A stretch of 64,000 bases of DNA, taken from positions 16,295,868 through 16,359,867 of the forward strand of contig OY978526.1 in assembly GCA_963854835.1 (NCBI GenBank), in the 5' to 3' direction. This document shows positions 22,245 to 34,185 of this stretch, in pieces. Every line of letters starts with the position of its first letter. The stretch's first letter is position 1. The position numbers and the translations under genes were made by a program. Source of the stretch: Megamerina dolium. Its lineage: Eukaryota; Arthropoda; Insecta; Diptera; Megamerinidae. The notes under the pieces are model-generated. The model was not told where the DNA came from and made no database searches. It saw only the letters and a program-made list of their open reading frames with translations.

Positions 22245-23515
22245 TTAGGATGGGTCAAATTATTTGCCCAAAAATTGAATAACAAAAAAACAAAATTACC
22301 ATCCCATATTTGCCCAAAAACTCATGAGTCTAAAGTCAATTTAGACACCGGAATTTTGACTAAAATGCGGAGGTCAAAACGTACTTAAAATCATAAGAAA
22401 TATCTTATTTTTTGCTACACAAAAAACTTTTGATACTTTTGATTGTGTTTGTTCTTCGCCCATTTTGTATTGGAGCCCCTTCAAAGCGTACATATAGAAA
22501 GTTGGGCTCTTCAGGAGATATGTTGGATGGCAAAACGAATGAGGGTCGGAAATATATTTGATTCATATAGGAGTGCTTAGGAAACGGTGTGAGCCAATTT
22601 TATATAGAAAACTTCAATTTTGTATGGCAGCACCACTAAAGAGGAAAGATAACGGATAAGTATGTATTGGGAAAATGTTGGGGAGAAAAAAGTAATGGGG
22701 ATCTGTTATACATTTTATTCCTCTACAGATGATACCTTGACAACTACGCTGGTATTTACCGCTTTTCATACATTTTTGGGCCCATTTTTTGGGGCGCCCA
22801 TCATAAGAGATGTGGATAGAGGTTAAGCGTATTCGGATGAGGAGTTAGATTAAAAAAATGAGTGAGCGTTGATCATATGCCTTAACCCTCTAGGTGATTC
22901 CTGGTATTAATTGGAACAAATTTAATATACTCATACTATTATCACTTTTCAAGGAGAATTCCCCTAAGCGATGGAGGTAGTCGGGCAGTCTGTTAATATG
23001 TTCTGGAAAAATGTTGAGGAGAACAAATTATTCAGATCAGTTATACATTTTAGCTCTCTTAGAGCGACTTTTGAGCAGCTGTGGGGGTTATAAGTCGTTT
23101 TTCTCATTTCTTGGCCCACTCGATTTATACGGAAACTCACAAAATCATATTTATAATCTTCGTTAAGTCTCTCCAAACTAGTTCTTGCAATCAATGGAAA
23201 AAAAATATTAGTAAAAGTAATAAAGAAAATAAAGAATAAAAAGTAAAATTATAATCCAGACAACTCCATTTTCATTTGACATTGCTGTTGACATTATTGA
23301 GAGTAATTGTTGTGTTATAAGTGTTGATAGGAACCTGGCAAAATACGCAGAAGATAAGAGGGCTATCGTAGCCTAATCAATTTTCACAGAATTCTTTGGA
23401 AAATGGTATCGAAAGTTGTAATTTTCTTCTCAAAATTTCTCACTACTAATTGATTCCACCTTTTGTGGTCCAAAATAATATTTTAATTCACGAATTTTTT
23501 ATTGACTCGCCCTAA
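22245..23515. mobile_element. Dispersed repeat family B, copy with terminal inverted repeats
   Basis: The ends are imperfect inverted repeats: TTAGGATGGGTCAA (22245-22258) against TTGACTCGCCCTAA (23502-23515), 11 of 14 positions matching. The interior contains two diverged copies of one module (about 22618-22745 and 22955-23080): ATAAGTATGT, GGAAAATGTTG, GAGAAAAAAGTAATGGGGATC, ATACATTTTA and CCTCTAC/CTCTTAGAGCGAC. The same module recurs at about 36395-36905 and 53430-53560. It lacks coding capacity and looks like a non-autonomous DNA element; the superfamily is not identified. Confidence 0.55.
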
Positions 23516-26500
23516 TTTATCTATATAGGTTTACTTCAACCAAACAAGAGTGTTTCAAGCTCTAGCTGACTCAAATAAGCTGCTATATAGGCATCATATT
23601 ATTAGTATACGCAAATGAATTGTATTTCAGTTAAAAATAGTCACAATAAAATTATGGACGATTGAGACTGGATTGAAAAGAAGGAGAACGCATGTTGTTC
23701 ATAACGACACACAAGCATTAAGTATCAAGAAAATACATGAAACATGTATTCATAAATAGACGAAAACGTTGCTTGATGTCGTTAACATGATTCCCTTAGT
23801 CAAATGAAACAGTCGATGGCATTAAGATGGTCCAAAAAAAAAATTAAAGCAGACAGACGTCATCTTCACTTAAATCATATGTATAGTATATATGTGTATG
23901 TACACGTATATAAGTAAATTCAAGCTATTATATAGGTACTAGATACTATATATATGTGAATATGTAAGTGAGTACTCGCATATTTATGCCAATAAACTCA
24001 TACCGCTATCATCAACACATTCAAGCAAACAAGCCGGCCGGCTTATGAACGAACGAACCGCCACAATTGATATTAAGTTCTGCTCACCTAGATGAGCATC
24101 ATCAATTGTTTGAGCTTGAGTGCTTGAGGGCAACTTGATGTGGCAATGGTGCGCTCAACGACAATCGATTCAAAGCAGCAGCACCAGCAGAAGAAGTGGC
24201 AATATATCCGTATTTAGATACTACTCGTATATTTAGTGGTAGGTGCTAGTGGTAATATCTAGTGTTGGTGTTGATATTGGTGTTGGTGTTAGTGTTCAGT
24301 TGATAGCGTTTCGAATTGGAGTCGCCTCTTCAAAAAATTTTCTTCGCTTCAAATCACTAGCAAGCATTTATCGCCTATGACTATGATGATGTCAATGATG
24401 TCCATGACAATGCTGATGATTATGATGATGATGATGATGATGATGATAGTATGAGTGTTGTTATTGTTGTTCTTATTGTTAATATTCATTGCTTGCAGCT
24501 ATTTTACTTCATTCTTTTTGCCATTGCTCATATGTGAAACTTATATATTTGCGTGTGCCTGCATTTCCATACATTAATTGCAAAATAATGAGGGTTCGTT
24601 GGAATAGATGACCGAATGGACGGACGAACGGATAAGCGGACATACGCACAAGGGCACACACACACAGCGTGCATGTGCAGCAATTGTGCACTATGTTGTT
24701 CTGTCTACCAGGAAGACAAAATCATGCAGGCTGACTACTTGCGTGCCCCTGCATGCGTGTGTGTGTGTGTGGAATGTTGCATGCCTGAATTTCATGTGAA
24801 TATCTATATAATGTTGTTTTGCCATTTGTGTTACCTCAGACATTGCGTCGCGTCATGAAAATGTTGTTATTATTGTTGTTGTTGTTATTCATATTATTAT
24901 TGTTGGGTATAAAGAATCTCTACAACAACAACAGAAATGAGATTGCTCCTTCACACCAACATATGCTTTTACTCCTTTCTTTCGTTTATGCTTGTCTGCC
25001 AACTACAGTCAGCGCCTCCAAAGGCGTTTGAAAATTAATCTTAATCTCTTCTAAATTACAACACACACACAATGTTTTTATTGTTAGTTGCTATTATTTG
25101 TTATTTGTTGGCAACATTTCATAGCGTTTTTTTTTTTTCTTTTATTTTGTGCAATTTCTTTTTTTTTTTTTGTATAATATTGTGGTGTTGACTCTTTGCT
25201 TCTTCTTGGTATGTATGCTTATGTAAACACACACACATATATATATCTATGTGTGTTTTAAGACACTGTAAAACATGTTGTGGTAGTCCTCAATTAGTGT
25301 TTTAAGATGAATTGCCATTGATGCTCGATATGAAGTTAAGATAGCGCCTGTTTGCCTATAGTAGTTTGCCTGATTGCTGCTGCTTGCTCGTTTGCCTTGG
25401 CCAATGATCGTGAACAATTTTTTTACATTCAATTCAATTGAATTTAACTTTATGTAATGGAAGTAAAAAAAAAAAAGACGAAGAAGAAGAAGCACAAAAT
25501 ATACAAACAACAACAAAAAGTGATTAAACAAATATACATAACATATGTGCAAGTATGTATGTGTGCACAAGTATGTGGTGTGAAAATTATTTGCCATTCA
25601 AATGACATTAACACGACAACACGATAATGAATTGACCATAAGAAAATATAGGCGATAGTTGAATTTGATGAGATATAATTAGGATTACATACCAACACAA
25701 TTATGGTTTAAGTTTCAATAGAAGCGAAAGAATATCAATGATGATATCCTCGTGAAAATAAGCTGAAATTAGATTGAAATTATATTCAAAAAGCCTTAAA
25801 TAAACTACGTGAGATATCTTTCAATAACCGCTGATAATGTGTAGTTTTTTGTAATTTTATTGATCAAAATTCTTTGCTAGAAATTGTGCAATGACCGACA
25901 AGTCATTTAGTGTATGGTAGAAAATTTAGGCTGTGGTAGTTCATATATCCGTGTATCAGTCACAGTTGGACCTCAAGGCCTGAAGGTCAATTGTGAACCT
26001 CTACTTCTCCTGCTTAAAGCTAGAGGACAGTTGTGTTCACTACATGTCATTATTAAAGCTCATAATTCGTACTTAGTCTCTCAGTATCATCGTGATCATG
26101 ACATTTCTTAGAAATAGTATTGGAGGGAGTAAGGTAGCTATTTCCAATGCCAGTGAACATCAATAGTACAACTTACGTATATATGAAAGGGGTTCGATGA
26201 TCAGGGACAATATGGTGTTGTCCGCAGTATTAGAATCCATTGTGAAACCGAATAGAAAGCATCATATTACTAACTCAATATTGTATAGGACTGCTAGCAA
26301 AAACTAAAAGAATGTTAGAACTATTCATATATAAAAATTTTGAGCAAAGCGTTGGATTAGTAGCGAATGCATAGACCGTTTATGCCTGAGGTTGCCGTCT
26401 TAATTCCGAGTTCCGCCAAGTGAAAATCAATTCTGTAAGAAGCAAAAAATGCACGCTTTTAAGGAAGCTCGGGAAAAGTTATCTCAATGATATGGTAATG

Positions 26501-26529
26501 CTCTAAGAGACTCTCGATCATGGTCTTTT
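23516..26529. other. Intronic stretch with microsatellites
   Basis: It contains an (ATG)n run at 24422-24447, short (CA)n and (GT)n runs near 24655-24665 and 24757-24769, and several T-runs. The open frames at 24509-25031 and 25247-25698 are low-complexity shadows without splice support. Nothing else was seen. Confidence 0.55.
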
Positions 26530-26830
26530 GCATCTATCAGTGACAAAAATATATGATATCTTTATGTTTAGGTTTATATATGATCCATTATAAATGCTTC
26601 CCAAAAGAATCTATATGTGTACCATAGATCAGAATCATGATTAGAGTCGACTTAGCTATTCCTATATGTCTGTTAGCATGACAGTTATCGTTATTAAAGA
26701 GCAATCGTACTGAAAATTTGTACAGGAAATTATTTTCACCAACAACTGGATGAATTCTTAAATGATCAAAATCGAGTGAAAACCATGCCTAACACGCCTA
26801 TCGGATGAAAAGCACAAAAGTTGTTTCAGA
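26530..26830 (+). repeat. Dispersed repeat family A, head-only copy
   Basis: The stretch contains GAGTCGACTTAGCTATTCC, GAAAATTTGTACAGGAAATT, ATTATTTTCACCAA and GAAAACCATGCC. These align in order with the head of the copy at 61320-61540 (GAATCGATTTAGTCAAG, GAAAATTGGTAC, ATTATTTTCACCAA, GAAAACTACGCC). The tandem 153-bp units that follow at the other loci are missing here. Confidence 0.62.
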
Positions 26831-28987
26831 GTTATTTTTGTTATGGTCTAATATGGTCTGTTATGATCTAAACTTCAGTATTACCGAATTTAAGTTTTCC
26901 CAAAATTTTCGACATTCGACAAAGTAAGCAAATACATCTTCTTTTGTAAATATTTGAAAGAGTCTGCCAAAGGTGAGATGCAATTTAAATAACAGATCTG
27001 CAATCAACACTTTTTTTCTATTTCAGAAACGAATTATTTATTTTGATTCATACAAATAGGTCGTGAACGAAAGAAAAAATAAAAACCAATTCAATTCAAT
27101 ACGACAAGCGGAACCATTTAAAATAGCAACTTCTGTCTGACTTTTTTTTTTGCTGTCCATCTGGCATTGAGCATAAACAATTAATCATTTAGTTGTTGTT
27201 GTTGTTGTTGTTATTGTTTTTTTTTCCATTTTGCGATCAAACGGCAGATGTCGTGGCTCAAAATATAAACGATAGTGCTAACACAGAGTGTAGCTACTAT
27301 CAGCAGTAACACGACACGATATAGTATAGCATATATGGTATGCTCATAGTATCAACATACTATGAGCATACCATATATGCTTCAATCAAAATCATTGGTA
27401 GTAATGGTGATGATGGTGGTATTGGTGTAGTTAGGCTAACATTTGGGACACACCCAACTAGGCAACACCAATGCATGAATGGGATAAATATTTTCAACGC
27501 ATGTCAGTCAGGCTAAGTGCAAATTGAGGTAATTGATTTAAGCAGTTTTTGTATGGTGGTGGCGATGGCTTCAATGGGTCAATTAAAACGTCACTTTTTC
27601 TTATCATTGTTGTTGTTGTTGGTGGTGTTATTATTAACATGATTATAAACATAAATGAAGAGAAACTGTAGAAATGAAATTATATTGAATTTACGATCAT
27701 CAATATAACACAGAGTTATGCACATATAGGAGTACATACAAAAAAAGCAGCATATGAGTAATAAATAATTTATTTTTTTCTTAATGAAAAATTGCATTTT
27801 GCTTTAGGCCATACTCGTATGTTATCTCTATAGGTCTTGGCAATATGTCAAAGGGTGGAACTACCAACTTTTTTTTTTTCAATAAAAACAAAACAAAAAA
27901 CCATATTCAATATTGACAGCCAATACGGTCGAATAACAATGAATTCAAAATTGCATTGCCTGATTTGTGATATTGATAAATTGAAAACAGGAAGAAGCCA
28001 AAAAAGAAAAACGGAGAGAAGTAAAAAGTAAATGTAAATCGCGAGGAAGAAAAAATATAAAATAAAATAAAAACGACCGCACGCATGCTCAAAAAAAAAA
28101 TTATTTGTATTACAATTGTTGCGGCTGCAACTGTTCATCAGCGTTCTGGTGAATTTATTTTTATTTTCATTTTTCACTGTTTTTGTTTGCGTGAGTTTGC
28201 TGTGTCTCTGGCTGGACCTCCCAAGTAAAGTTAGTTTCATTTAACAAAAGCAAACAGAAGCAGCAGCAACAGCAGCAGCCAGCTGGAATACGAAATATTG
28301 GAAACGAAATTAAAATTACTCTAGACATTCAAGCATTTGTATTTGAATGTGTGTTTGTGTGTGTGTGTGTGTGTATGACGACGTATATTTTACTTACAGC
28401 AACGATGTTACGCATAATAAAACTACTACAGTGTCTACTACTACTACTCTTGGCTCTTCCGCCCTTGCGCACAATTGATGGTTCTCATTCACATGAATCA
28501 CAGAGACCTAAGTACTAACAACGATCAGCCAGCATTGGCTGATTCGCTGGCAGTGACGACACCATAGGACGTTGCTTGTTAAGTCGCGTGATTTACGAGC
28601 TCAACAAATGAATTGTGTAACGGCGACCACCATAACAACGACAACGACAACGATGATAACAGTCAGAATGGAATCAGAATTACATTTTACGATCATGTTG
28701 CTGCTTATATTGCTTACTCAGTTGTATGTAGTATGCTAACTACTAACCAAAAATGAAATAAACCCAAAGTAAGCTAGTACTTGGTCTTGTCACAGCAAAT
28801 TACGACGATTTGAGCATTTTCTTTGCTCTAATCTCATCGTTATAAGCAAAGGGTCATATGATAAATTTTCGTATTTTTTTTTTCTAGGATATTTATTGCT
28901 AAAATTGTTTAATTGTTGTATTTGTAATTAATGAAAAAGCTGGAAATTTTGACATCACTAAATCACTAAAACAATTACATAGATTAT
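26831..28987. other. Intronic stretch
   Basis: AT-rich intron with (TTG)n near 27193-27211, a (GT)n run at about 28348-28375 and a perfect hairpin listed separately. The open frames near 27591-28240 are T/A-rich and unsupported. Confidence 0.55.
27328..27381. repeat. Perfect 25-bp inverted repeat with a 4-base loop
   Basis: The left arm 27328-27352 (starting AGCATATATGGTATGC) is exactly complementary to the right arm 27357-27381, with CAAC between them. The pairing does not extend outside the arms. The stem is shorter than usual animal pre-microRNAs. A recent template-switch event or a hairpin regulatory element are the alternatives; function is unknown. Confidence 0.9.
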
Positions 28988-29044
28988 GTTGGCAACACTG
29001 GTTGTGCCACGTAGTCACTTAGCTTTAGCAACCAATGAACGCCA
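28988..29044 (+). pseudogene. Decayed partial copy of the large gene's second visible exon
   Basis: The first 20 bases, GTTGGCAACACTGGTTGTGC, are identical to 34593-34612 in the coding exon. After internal deletions, CACGTAGTC, AGCTTTAGC and CCAATGAACGCCA also match the exon in order, through 34660. In the exon this region encodes VGNTGCATMPRRRSPALAANERH. Here the corresponding frame meets a stop within nine codons. Similarity fades on both sides and no splice sites frame it, so it is a partial duplication, not a usable alternative exon. Confidence 0.8.
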
Positions 29045-30731
29045 TATCATATATGAACCAATGCATACTGTTGGTGTTGTAAAATCATAAAACCATTGGA
29101 CTTCAGCATTGTGCTTCAACTGAACACTGAATTAAGATTATTGTGATTTGAATTTTCCAGCCATTGGGAATAATATAGTCACAGTCACCTCTTGCAGACA
29201 AATTGAAACCGATCTGGCAAGTCCGCAAAGATCGGATCCCCTCCACTCCCAAAATACAAAATAATTTCTGGAGTAACTTTTGCATCAGTCAATCACAGTT
29301 TCTTATCATAACACCCTGACATGTAGTTACAATAAAGTTTCATTGCATGATGCCAAGCTTTCCGCTTTCCTCCTCTCTTTACCTTCTACAAGCTGTTGCT
29401 GTTAATCAAAATATAATCGAATGCACGCATGTGCAATAAAAATAAAAATCAATTCAAAAAGTTACGACAACAACTGCAAGAATTAAATAAAACAACAACA
29501 ACAACAACGACAGTAATAACAATCACTTTTATTTACTCACTGCATATTGATGATTTCCATATGGAGGCGAGGGCGTTGGCAATAGTGATGGTACCTGCAA
29601 TGGAGGCTTCCAACTATATTTTTATGCGGGTTTCAATATTCAGTTGCCGTTGCAATTGTTATTGCTACTGCTGCTGCTGATGATGACGATGGTGGTAGAT
29701 GTCATGTCTTTAACCAATTTCGTACACATGAAAATAATATAATATAAATTCAATGAATTTTAGCTTTAATGCATTTGGCAGCTATTGTTGTTGCTGTTTT
29801 TATTTATTTATAATTTTTTTTTTTTTTTGTATTTCAATTTCAACTTTTTTTTCATATATATTTTTTTATGGGTCAACAATGACCTTCTTCCTGTTTTAAA
29901 TACCAACATAAATCATTTTAAAATTCAAAGCAGATTAAAAATTTGACTTATTTCTGTTGAATTTCATTTATACCATATTACCATATTGTATGCTACAATG
30001 GTGTTCAAAACAAAGAAGAAGAAGAAGAATAAACTCAGATTCCCATGAGGATGATATGATTTTTCATATGAAAAATCGTGTGAAGTTGTCGTTATCGTAT
30101 AGCAGTCATCATCATCATCATCATCGTCATAAGCATGTGCGAACAGATTGATGGAAGAGTATTGTGCAAGAGCTTGTCTTTATTTTTATGCTTAAGAACA
30201 TAATTGATAGTTAAATGTGTTGCTCGCAATAAACATTTGTGATTTTATGTGTATGCAGTATTGCTTAACCTTTGCTAAGCTGCCAAAAACATGACGAAAA
30301 CTTCAAGATTAACATAAGCGACAACATAAGCCAATAATAATGAATATGGTCCTGATACTGTGATGCCACTTTGGTTTAGTCGATTCCATTACGATAATTT
30401 TGATGTCAAAGATGATCTTTGCTCTAGAAAGCCAATTGTCGAAAATGTCAATAAAATTGTGAGTCCAACCATCATGTAAGGTTAGCCAGGAGCTAAATAA
30501 TGCACAAAAAACCCTCTGAAAGTACCTGAATAACTTAGAATACAAAGAGAAGCTTGATGCAACTCGAGTTAACCCAAAAAAAAACCTCGTGAACCGAATT
30601 TCCATTTGCGAATCGGTACTGAATTGCAATAAAATCCACCCATTTCTGAAAAAGGGTTAAATATGTACCCTTTTTCACATTTGCAACATTCTAACAATGC
30701 TAAAAAATTCAATTTCATGCTGAAATCGTGG
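29045..30731. other. Intronic stretch
   Basis: AT-rich intron with (CAT)n near 30107-30125 and T-runs near 29815-29860. The open frames at 29103-29285 and 30309-30629 have no recognisable similarity or splice support. Confidence 0.55.
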
Positions 30732-31100
30732 GTGCCGTAGCTCAGTGGTTAGTGCATTGGCCTTCTGATCTGTAGGTCGTGGGTTCAATCCCCGGCTAAA
30801 GCATAACAAAATTTAATATCGGAAAAATTTTTCTTTCGAACTGTACCCACCTGCCGGCAATTTTTGGTAATTATTCCGGAAGTAACAATTTGCCAAAAAT
30901 GCCTCTTAAAACAGCTCTGTAACAAAACTAAGTTAAAGTGATGTCACAAGGGTTCTGTCGTTTGAAACTGACTAATATAAGTAGGTCCTTCTAATGCTGT
31001 CCAAATTTAACACGCACAACCGTATTGGAAGAGAAGCTCGGTGGTATCACAATGGGCCTTTCTGGCCTAAGTGGGTCCTCTCAGAGGGAGGGCAGCCACA
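30732..31100 (+). mobile_element. tRNA-derived SINE, copy with a variant 3' tail
   Basis: The 5' part has RNA polymerase III internal promoter boxes: A box TAGCTCAGTGG (30738-30748) and B box GGTTCAATCCC (30782-30792), spaced as in a tRNA gene. It continues with the same body as the copy at 53799 (CCACCTGCCGGCAA, GTAACAATTTGCCA, GTGATGTCACAAG, AAGTAGGTCC, GGAAGAGAAG). From about 31041 the tail differs: CACAATGGGCCTTTCTGGCC in place of the CTTCGGGGCTTTAAGTGCC tail of the other copies. The end is approximate and no target duplication was seen. Confidence 0.82.
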
Positions 31101-31219
31101 TAACCTATGGTAAAATAATGGATTTTCTTTTACTACATCTTATATTTGACAACAAAAATTATATTGTACATCAAATGTATGTGTGATACGGGTTAAAACG
31201 TATACTACACATTTACATA

Positions 31220-32870
31220 CAGTGGCTCCCAGCTTATTTCGTACAGTGACAGTTTAAAAATTGCTGCAGTCGTAATTCCTAATATAGCAAAAATTTGAAC
31301 AAAATATAAATGCCATTTTAGAAAGGAAGGTTTGTTTTTTATTTTCCAAAATTTACTTTTTCAAAATTTTAGTGTTTGACACTATAAAAAAATAAAATAA
31401 GAAAAAAATAGGAAAATTCATGTCACAGCTTATTTCGTACAGTCTCTTTAAGTTCAAACTAAAAACAAAGTAAGTTGATTTTAATATTTAGTTGACATCC
31501 CTTAGCGTTAATGACAGCCTGGAGTCTATTTGGCATTGAATCCACCAATTTTTGAGTGATGTCTGGTGTGATTTTTTTCCATTCTTCCATCAGTACCTTC
31601 TTTAGGTCTTGCTTATTAGAAATCTTGTGTGTTCTTATTTTATTGTCCAAAATAGACCAAAGATTTTCAATCACATTCATGTCAGGTGACTGTGGTGGTG
31701 GAGACATCAAGTGTGGGCAGTTCCAAATAAGCCAAGATTGCACAATCCCAGATTTATGTTTTGGGTCATTATCTTGGTAGTACCGAAATTCTTCCCGCAA
31801 ACCCAGTTTGTCTGCACTTTGAAGTAAATTGTTTTTCAGAATCTCGAGGTACTTCATTTTGTCCATTGTTTCCTCAATAAAAACCAATTCACCTACTCCG
31901 GCTGCTGACATACAGGCCCAAACCATCACGCTACCGCCACCATGCTTCACTGTGGGCTTAAGGTTCTCCTTGTTTAGCTCGGTATTCGCTTTACGCCAAA
32001 CATATGACATTCCGTCCGAGCCAAAAATATTAAACTTAGACTCATCCGCGAAAATAACGGTATTCCAGAACGCAGGAGTATTAATAATATGCTCTTTGGC
32101 GAAGTCAAGTCGGCGTTGTATATTCATTTTCGAAATGAATGGTTTCTTTCGGGCTACTCGACCGTTCAAGTCATGATTGCGCAGCACACGTCGGACAGTT
32201 TCAGCACTGGATGATTTTCCTATTTCACGCTGAACCTCTGCAGCCAACTTCGGAGCGGATAACTTTGGATTTTTCTTAATTTTTCGTACAATATAACGCT
32301 CGTCTGAAGCGTTGAAAATCTTATTAGGTGCTTCTCTGCCCTTGTTCTCCAACCGATTTTCGCGAACGAAGCGTTGAATGATGTATTGGACAGTTGAGGC
32401 ACTTAAATTTGTCATTTCAGCAATTTTTCGCACACTCTGACCTTTCCTAAAATGGTTAATTACCAGTTTACGCTGTTCCATCGTTGTACGACGACCCATA
32501 ACGCTAAATGTTTAATTTACAGCACTTTAACTATTTAAAATAATAATAATAAAAATTGTTATAATAGTTAAAAAGGTCCAAAAACTCATACAATTCAAAA
32601 AAACTTTGTAACTGCGCGGCAGAATGAAACTTACTTACATTGAAGTTTGTGTACGAAATAAGATGTGAGCTGAAAATCAGCTGATCAATAGTTTTTCTCT
32701 CTTGCATGACAAAAAGAACAATTTTTGGGGTTCCCCGTTTTCTTATTAGGTTTACTAAACACATACATAGACATCTACATTCAAAACTTATTGATAAGTT
32801 TTTTAGTTTCGATGTTACAGCCATGTACATAAAAATATATACACTGTACGAAATAAGCTGTGAGCCACTG
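31220..32870 (-). mobile_element. Complete Tc1-type transposon with IR/DR ends
   Basis: The element is 1651 bp and bounded by TA dinucleotides (31218-31219 and 32871-32872), the usual Tc1/mariner target duplication. The outermost 27 bp (starting CAGTGGCTC) are inverted copies with a single mismatch (31220-31246 against 32844-32870). About 200 bp further in, each end has a second copy of the core CTTATTTCGTACA (31424-31442; 32649-32672, with one change). That gives the inverted repeat/direct repeat layout seen in Minos, S and Sleeping Beauty-like elements, where transposase binds both sites. The transposase gene inside is uninterrupted, so this copy may be young. Confidence 0.93.
31459..32499 (-). 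CDS. Tc1-family DD34E transposase
   Basis: A 346-residue protein starting with ATG (MGRRTTMEQR), the normal length for the family. It performs cut-and-paste transposition at TA sites. The N-terminal DNA-binding part has a helix-turn-helix (about 19-45, GQSVRKIAEMTNLSASTVQY) and a second one (about 60-110), followed by a basic NGRVARKKP segment. The catalytic triad is complete: D152 in FADESKFN, D243 in YYQDNDPKH and E278 in NVIENLW. Exactly 34 residues separate D243 and E278. The conserved HGGGSVMVWACMS block is at about 186-198. No stops or frameshifts are seen. It resembles S/Paris-type fly elements by eye, but the subfamily is not certain. Confidence 0.95.
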   Translation of the reverse strand: MGRRTTMEQRKLVINHFRKGQSVRKIAEMTNLSASTVQYIIQRFVRENRLENKGREAPNKIFNASDERYIVRKIKKNPKLSAPKLAAEVQREIGKSSSAETVRRVLRNHDLNGRVARKKPFISKMNIQRRLDFAKEHIINTPAFWNTVIFADESKFNIFGSDGMSYVWRKANTELNKENLKPTVKHGGGSVMVWACMSAAGVGELVFIEETMDKMKYLEILKNNLLQSADKLGLREEFRYYQDNDPKHKSGIVQSWLIWNCPHLMSPPPQSPDMNVIENLWSILDNKIRTHKISNKQDLKKVLMEEWKKITPDITQKLVDSMPNRLQAVINAKGCQLNIKINLLCF

Positions 32871-32872
32871 TA

Positions 32873-34185
32873 TATGGTCATATGTCCGTTGTACGTGTGG
32901 AAGACCTTTTAAATCACTGATTTTATTTTTTTTATTACGTCGTTTGCATAACTAATTACCAGCTATTGACATGAACATTATGTTAAAAACAGAAATGTTA
33001 ATTACATAGATGGAGAATATTGATTTACTTGTTTTTGATGAATTTCTTTTTTTCCCCTCATTTGATTCACTAAACCGACCTTTTTTTTTGTTTAAAATTT
33101 TATTCTTCATTATGTAATCTTACATCACATTTTTTACACATTTTACTCTTTTAAAATCCCTCTAGAAAAAAGCTATGCTTCTTTATTCGCAAACCTCATT
33201 TTGAACACATTTTACTGTTTTAAAATGCCTGTTTTCTGTAAAAAAAATGTGTACTTCATTACATAATCGCATACTGGTCAATCGTAAAAAGATTAGATAC
33301 ATTTTTTTGATCGAATATTTCAGCAAATGTTATATGATTAAATCTAGTTTTCATATTTTCAAAATATTTTAAATGTCTCGAGACACATTTTTCTTTTTTT
33401 TTTTTTTGTTTATAAATAAATACTTCCTAGTGTCATATGTTTGCACATATAAGGACATAATTACATGCATTTGTAGTCTCAAACTCAAATTCATACAATA
33501 CAACTCAACACAACACACCACCAACCATAACAACATACAATAAAATATTGCAATAAATGAAGCAGATAAAAATGTCAACCTACTCCTTTCGAAAATAATT
33601 TAATGCAATATAGTGTAAGTGAATTTATTACAATTTCAAATTGTAAGCTCAATCGTACAATTTAAGAGGAATGGCGGGGTGGACAAGAATGTAATTCATA
33701 TATGCATACTTTAGCACATATGACGTACCACCACCAGTTTGGCGGTGACAGTGACTATTGTTGCCTTTAGTATTTTGCCTATTGCTCTAAACGATGTAAA
33801 AAAAAAAGAAAAACGATTTCATGACAATTCGCATTTATCACATACGTTCCACATACGGGCGAGAATGCGCACCAAAAATTCAAAGGAGTCAAAATAATCG
33901 TAGGCACGCAGCAACAATTGTCTGCATCAATTGCAAGGAATTTATTTTATTTGCAACAAAAAATATGTTATTTATGCCTGTACGCATTTAAAATGTAATC
34001 AAAGTGACATTTTTTGTTCACAAAAAAAACAAGAAAATCTCTATAACTATGGAATTTATAAGCACAAGCATATTTTTGCATTTTTATCTCTTACCTAAAG
34101 TTTTTGCAACACATTTTTTTTTTATTACAATAATTTGCTAACTAATCAATTCTCTCTCTTTTATTCTCTTTTTTTTTTCCAATAG
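32873..34185. other. Right part of the first visible intron
   Basis: AT-rich intron with many T-runs. It ends in a long pyrimidine tract and CCAATAG acceptor (34179-34185). No gene was recognised. Confidence 0.65.

Noticed and set aside
27328..27381. Conventional pre-microRNA
   Set aside because: The stem is only 25 bp with a 4-base loop and no extended lower stem, so it is too short for a typical precursor.
30309..30629. 106-codon minus-strand protein
   Set aside because: No recognisable domain, no splice logic, and typical intronic composition.
30732..30803. tRNA gene
   Set aside because: The A and B boxes are present, but the flanks continue into a conserved SINE body found at a second locus, and the tRNA fold is incomplete.
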